From contig OY759227.1 of the NCBI GenBank assembly GCA_963662175.1, positions 9,022,501-9,086,500 on the forward strand: a stretch of 64,000 nt of DNA, written 5' to 3'. The position numbers were made by a program, and so were the translations under genes. Within the stretch, counting starts at the first letter, position 1. Every line of letters starts with the position of its first letter. Of the stretch, positions 61,561 to 64,000 are shown in pieces. This DNA comes from Aradus depressus (lineage: Eukaryota > Arthropoda > Insecta > Hemiptera > Aradidae). A model generated the notes under the pieces. It searched no databases, was not told the DNA's origin, and saw nothing but the letters and a program-made list of their open reading frames with translations.

Positions 61561-62210
61561 ACCCAAAATTAGGGGTATTAATGGTTTTGAAATAATTATG
61601 AACAGTGAAGTGAAAATAGTTGGATTCAAATGCAGGAAGTCTTGGAAGACCCTAACCGTAAGGAGAATTCAAGGGTGGGGGATTGAACCACCAATAGGCA
61701 CCCAGAAGAGTCCCGGGGGCGGAAACATGGTTGTGAGCGAACCCCACCTAGATCGCCCCACTTCGTCAGAGACCTCCGCAGAGGGAGAATCAGCCCTACT
61801 TCGTCAACTGTGCCAGAGGAGAGAGGTCCGTTTCAGCTCTTGCTTCCAGCCAACAGTTCTAGATCCAGGACTCAGCAACAGACCAGAGAGGGAGACGTAT
61901 TGGAGCTCTTTTCAACTTTAGAGACAGACAGCAGAGATTGATCATTGCAGAACTCCAGAATCCAACAGCAATCGCAACAAGCAACGAACCAAGACAAGAA
62001 GGTACCGTGATCCAATAAACAACTATAAAGATGAAGTAAGAGAGGTATTTTGAGTTTTTTTCAAGGATTCTGAGCAATAGTTTTCAAGTTTGTTACGAAT
62101 GTTCTTTTTTTTGGTTCATGAATATATATATATAATCAAATAAGAATGGCGAAAATTTTATTTTATGTATTCTGCACCTCTTTGTCATTTTGATTTTTCA
62201 TAACTGTTAG
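61561..62210. other. Non-coding region, no gene recognised
   Basis: A GC-richer patch (61660-61990) with ggattgaaccaccaataggc may be UTR of an unknown element. The open frame across it has no recognisable protein features. Confidence 0.4.
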
Positions 62211-62454
62211 AAGACGAAGACAAAGAAGCAATCGTTTATGGCAGCATCCCTACTGGACTAATGCTGGAGAGCATAGCCCTGCTATTGTGTCTCAGCAATT
62301 TCTGAACCATCCAGTAAAGTTTCAGGTGTACTATAAAATGGAGATTCCGACTTTTAACAAGTTGTTGGATCTCATGGAACCGTCACTGAGCCGTCGGGAT
62401 ACAAATTATCGGTTGTGTGTATCTGCGAAAGAAAGACTACTGATATTTCTGAGG
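62211..62454 (+). pseudogene. PIF/Harbinger transposase, first-exon fragment
   Basis: Between an acceptor-like ctgttag (62204-62210) and a perfect donor gtaagt (62455) the frame reads SNRLWQHPYWTNAGEHSPAI, NHPVKFQVYYKMEIPTFNKL and LDLMEPSLSRRDTNYRLCVS, then AKERLLIFLR. The pattern (R.W.HP......G.......L.....F..Y..M....F..LL..M.P.L...DT..R..I....RL...LR) is the N-terminus of Harbinger (HARBI1-type) nucleases, where an intron often follows LR. The catalytic DDE exons were not found downstream. Confidence 0.7.
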
Positions 62455-62602
62455 TAAGTAACTATATTTTCCCATGAATAGTATAACTCATTTTATTTTA
62501 ATTTAACATATATTACACATTTAAAAGTATTACAACAAATTAAAAGAAAATTAATTAAAAATTACATGTATCACAAAAAATAAAATAATAATATTAAATG
62601 TA

Positions 62603-62940
62603 TCAGAAAAAACGTTCATAATAGGATTGCACGTTGCTGAATTCTGGAGGCTGATCCTGTGACTCATTATCAATTGGCATAAGTCGGTTAGGGTATTCAG
62701 TAACGTGTCCTTCATTGTTTCTTCCCGAAGGAGCGCTATCATGTTCAGATGAGAATTCCTCAATAAGTTGAAGGACTCTTGTTTTGAATTTTCTTTTTTT
62801 AGTTGGGCTATAATCGGAAATGTCCGGCAATATACTTTTAAAAAAATTCAAAAATTCTGCTTTGTTTCTTTTTTGATGTCAATATATTCCGAAATCATTT
62901 TCTCGAATTCATCAGGGGGAGCTTTACTATTGTAGGGACG
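62603..62940 (-). pseudogene. MADF/BESS-type protein fragment (Harbinger companion gene)
   Basis: Minus strand reads PPDEFEKMISEYIDIKKETK, a frame break near 62850, then FFKSILPDISDYSPTKKRKF, KTRVLQLIEEFSSE. The second block is a BESS motif (FF.S..PD......K..FK..V..L....), found at the end of MADF/Myb-like proteins that Harbinger elements encode for DNA binding. It is convergent with the transposase fragment at 62211, as expected for the two genes of one element. Confidence 0.6.
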
Positions 62941-63546
62941 TTTTCAACTTCCTGCCGAAGAGGTTGCGCTCAATGGTGTCGATGGGCCAGTGTCGGTTTC
63001 GTTCATCAGATTTAGTATAAATGTGTGATGACGTCATAGCGTCATATTGCTGGAGAGCCTTACCCCATTTCAACATACCTCCTATTAGATGGGAGGGCGT
63101 GCTCATTGGGGAAGTACATAGCCAGTGATTCAACTCAGGGTGTGTCGTGAGGCTCTTTCGACATACCTCTTCTTAAATGACCGAGGCTGTAGACTTGACA
63201 TACTTCTTACAATATTCTATTATATAACTGACCGGGCACGGGTGGGGCCATGGCAGCTGCTTTCGACATAATTACGTAACCAAGGCCATCTAATGTTGCG
63301 GGAGCTGGCTGCAGGGGCGGCCGCCATCTTGCTCACTTGCCCTTCTGCCAGGATCGGCTATTCTCCCCTACTATTGTCATAAAATAAGTAGATTTTTTCA
63401 AAAAACTATAGATTTTAATTGGACACCATTTTGTATTCCATTGGATTTGAGAGGCCATTTTTTGGATCTCAAGGATGGATATTTTCAAAATTTCATAATA
63501 AAAATTTTCATAAAATAAGTCACCCTTTTTGCCCTAGGCTCCTGGA
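62941..63546. other. Non-coding region, no gene recognised
   Basis: Contains gatgacgtcatagcgtcata near 63027, an inverted-repeat stretch, and otherwise nothing assignable. The part from about 63370 may be the 3' UTR of the RT fragment on the minus strand. Confidence 0.4.
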
Positions 63547-63846
63547 CTATAGTCTGCGGTGGTAGTTATCTACTAAGGACTTTAAATAAGCTGCGACGCG
63601 AGGAACTCCCAACTCCTCATGGATTTGGCTGTTTTGGATAAACCATGGTGCATTCAGAGACACACGAAGAATTTTCTTCTGAAATGTTTGTAGACGTGTT
63701 GTGAGTGAAGTACTGGCGCCACGCCATATTGGACAGGTATATGTTATTGGGAGAAGTAATGTTTTGTACAGAAACAGTGTGCACGAGTGTTTGAAGGGTG
63801 TGTTGCGGTTAATGAGTGGTTAGAAATGTTTTAGACGGGTGTATGC
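63547..63846 (-). pseudogene. Jockey-type reverse transcriptase, C-terminal (thumb) fragment
   Basis: Minus strand reads YTRLKHF, a stop, PLINRNTPFKHSCTLFLYKT, LLLPITYTCPIWRGASTSLT, RLQTFQKKILRVSLNAPWFI, QNSQIHEELGVPRVAAYLKS, ending HRRL and TAG. 'LYK.L..P...Y..P.W..A.......LQ..Q.K.LR....APWF..N..IH..L..P' is the end of Jockey-clade RT. The upstream palm is not in the window's remaining bases in recognisable form. Confidence 0.8.
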
Positions 63847-64000
63847 TTATGTAGCATCTGTTTATTTTAATTATAATTTAGATTGTTGCTTTAATAATTT
63901 CATGTGTAGATAAAATATACAGCTTTTTGTGATTTACGAGAAAGTGCATTCTGTCTTACTTAACTAAGTCGGGATTAGTAAGCGAAGGCCCGCTACAAAT

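Noticed and set aside
61523..61921. 132-codon open frame
   Set aside because: The first part is the integrase chromodomain end read out of frame; the rest has no recognisable features.

Overview
The window is repeat-rich, mostly AT-rich DNA from an arthropod nuclear genome. I see no ordinary host gene. Nearly everything is transposable elements, several nested inside one another. An arthropod (insect, possibly hemipteran) source is suggested by the element families, by a SINE-like tail made of the TTAGG-type telomeric motif, and by TATA boxes paired with TCAGT/TCATT initiators. The species cannot be read from the sequence.

Layout. 1-5.4 kb: a transposon-derived gene split by a complete non-LTR retrotransposon with open ORF1 and ORF2. 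5.6-15.1 kb: a large LTR-type element with two near-identical 1667-bp direct repeats, a coiled-coil Gag-like protein, a 60-bp minisatellite, and an integrase gene abutting the second repeat. 15.8-24.1 kb: a minus-strand LTR-type element with a Gag-like ORF, into which a 5'-truncated RTE element is inserted with a 12-bp target duplication. 24.9-25.6 and 54.4-58.8 kb: diverged copies of the long repeat.

The main object is a Maverick/Polinton (adintovirus-like) element at 25570-54427. It has terminal inverted repeats of about 170-186 bp, ends AG...CT, and a perfect 6-bp target duplication (atccga). It carries OB-fold-like small proteins, a chromodomain integrase, a fibre-like protein, a RING protein, a conserved Maverick protein, the packaging ATPase, a parvovirus-type PLA2 protein, an adenovirus-type protease, a penton-like protein, a 46-aa basic protein, the major capsid protein, an unassigned gene pair and protein-primed PolB. 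Its right part exists as two unequal tandem copies, and the genes are damaged in both. A Ty3/gypsy element (43133-54021, TSD aaat) sits inside it, an R1-like element (44370-50130) sits inside the gypsy, and a tRNA-derived SINE (53639-53982) sits in one gypsy LTR.

58.8-61.6 kb is a second, older Maverick relic split by a Penelope-like element with hammerhead-like arms. 62.2-63.0 kb holds PIF/Harbinger remains and 63.5-63.9 kb a Jockey-type RT tail.

How the genes work together: the Maverick would have encoded its own replication (PolB, OB-fold protein), integration (integrase) and virion functions (capsid, penton, PLA2, ATPase, protease, fibre). Lesions in PolB, capsid, protease and integrase make it defective as read. 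Overall order of events: Maverick into the long repeat, gypsy into the Maverick, then R1-like and SINE into the gypsy.
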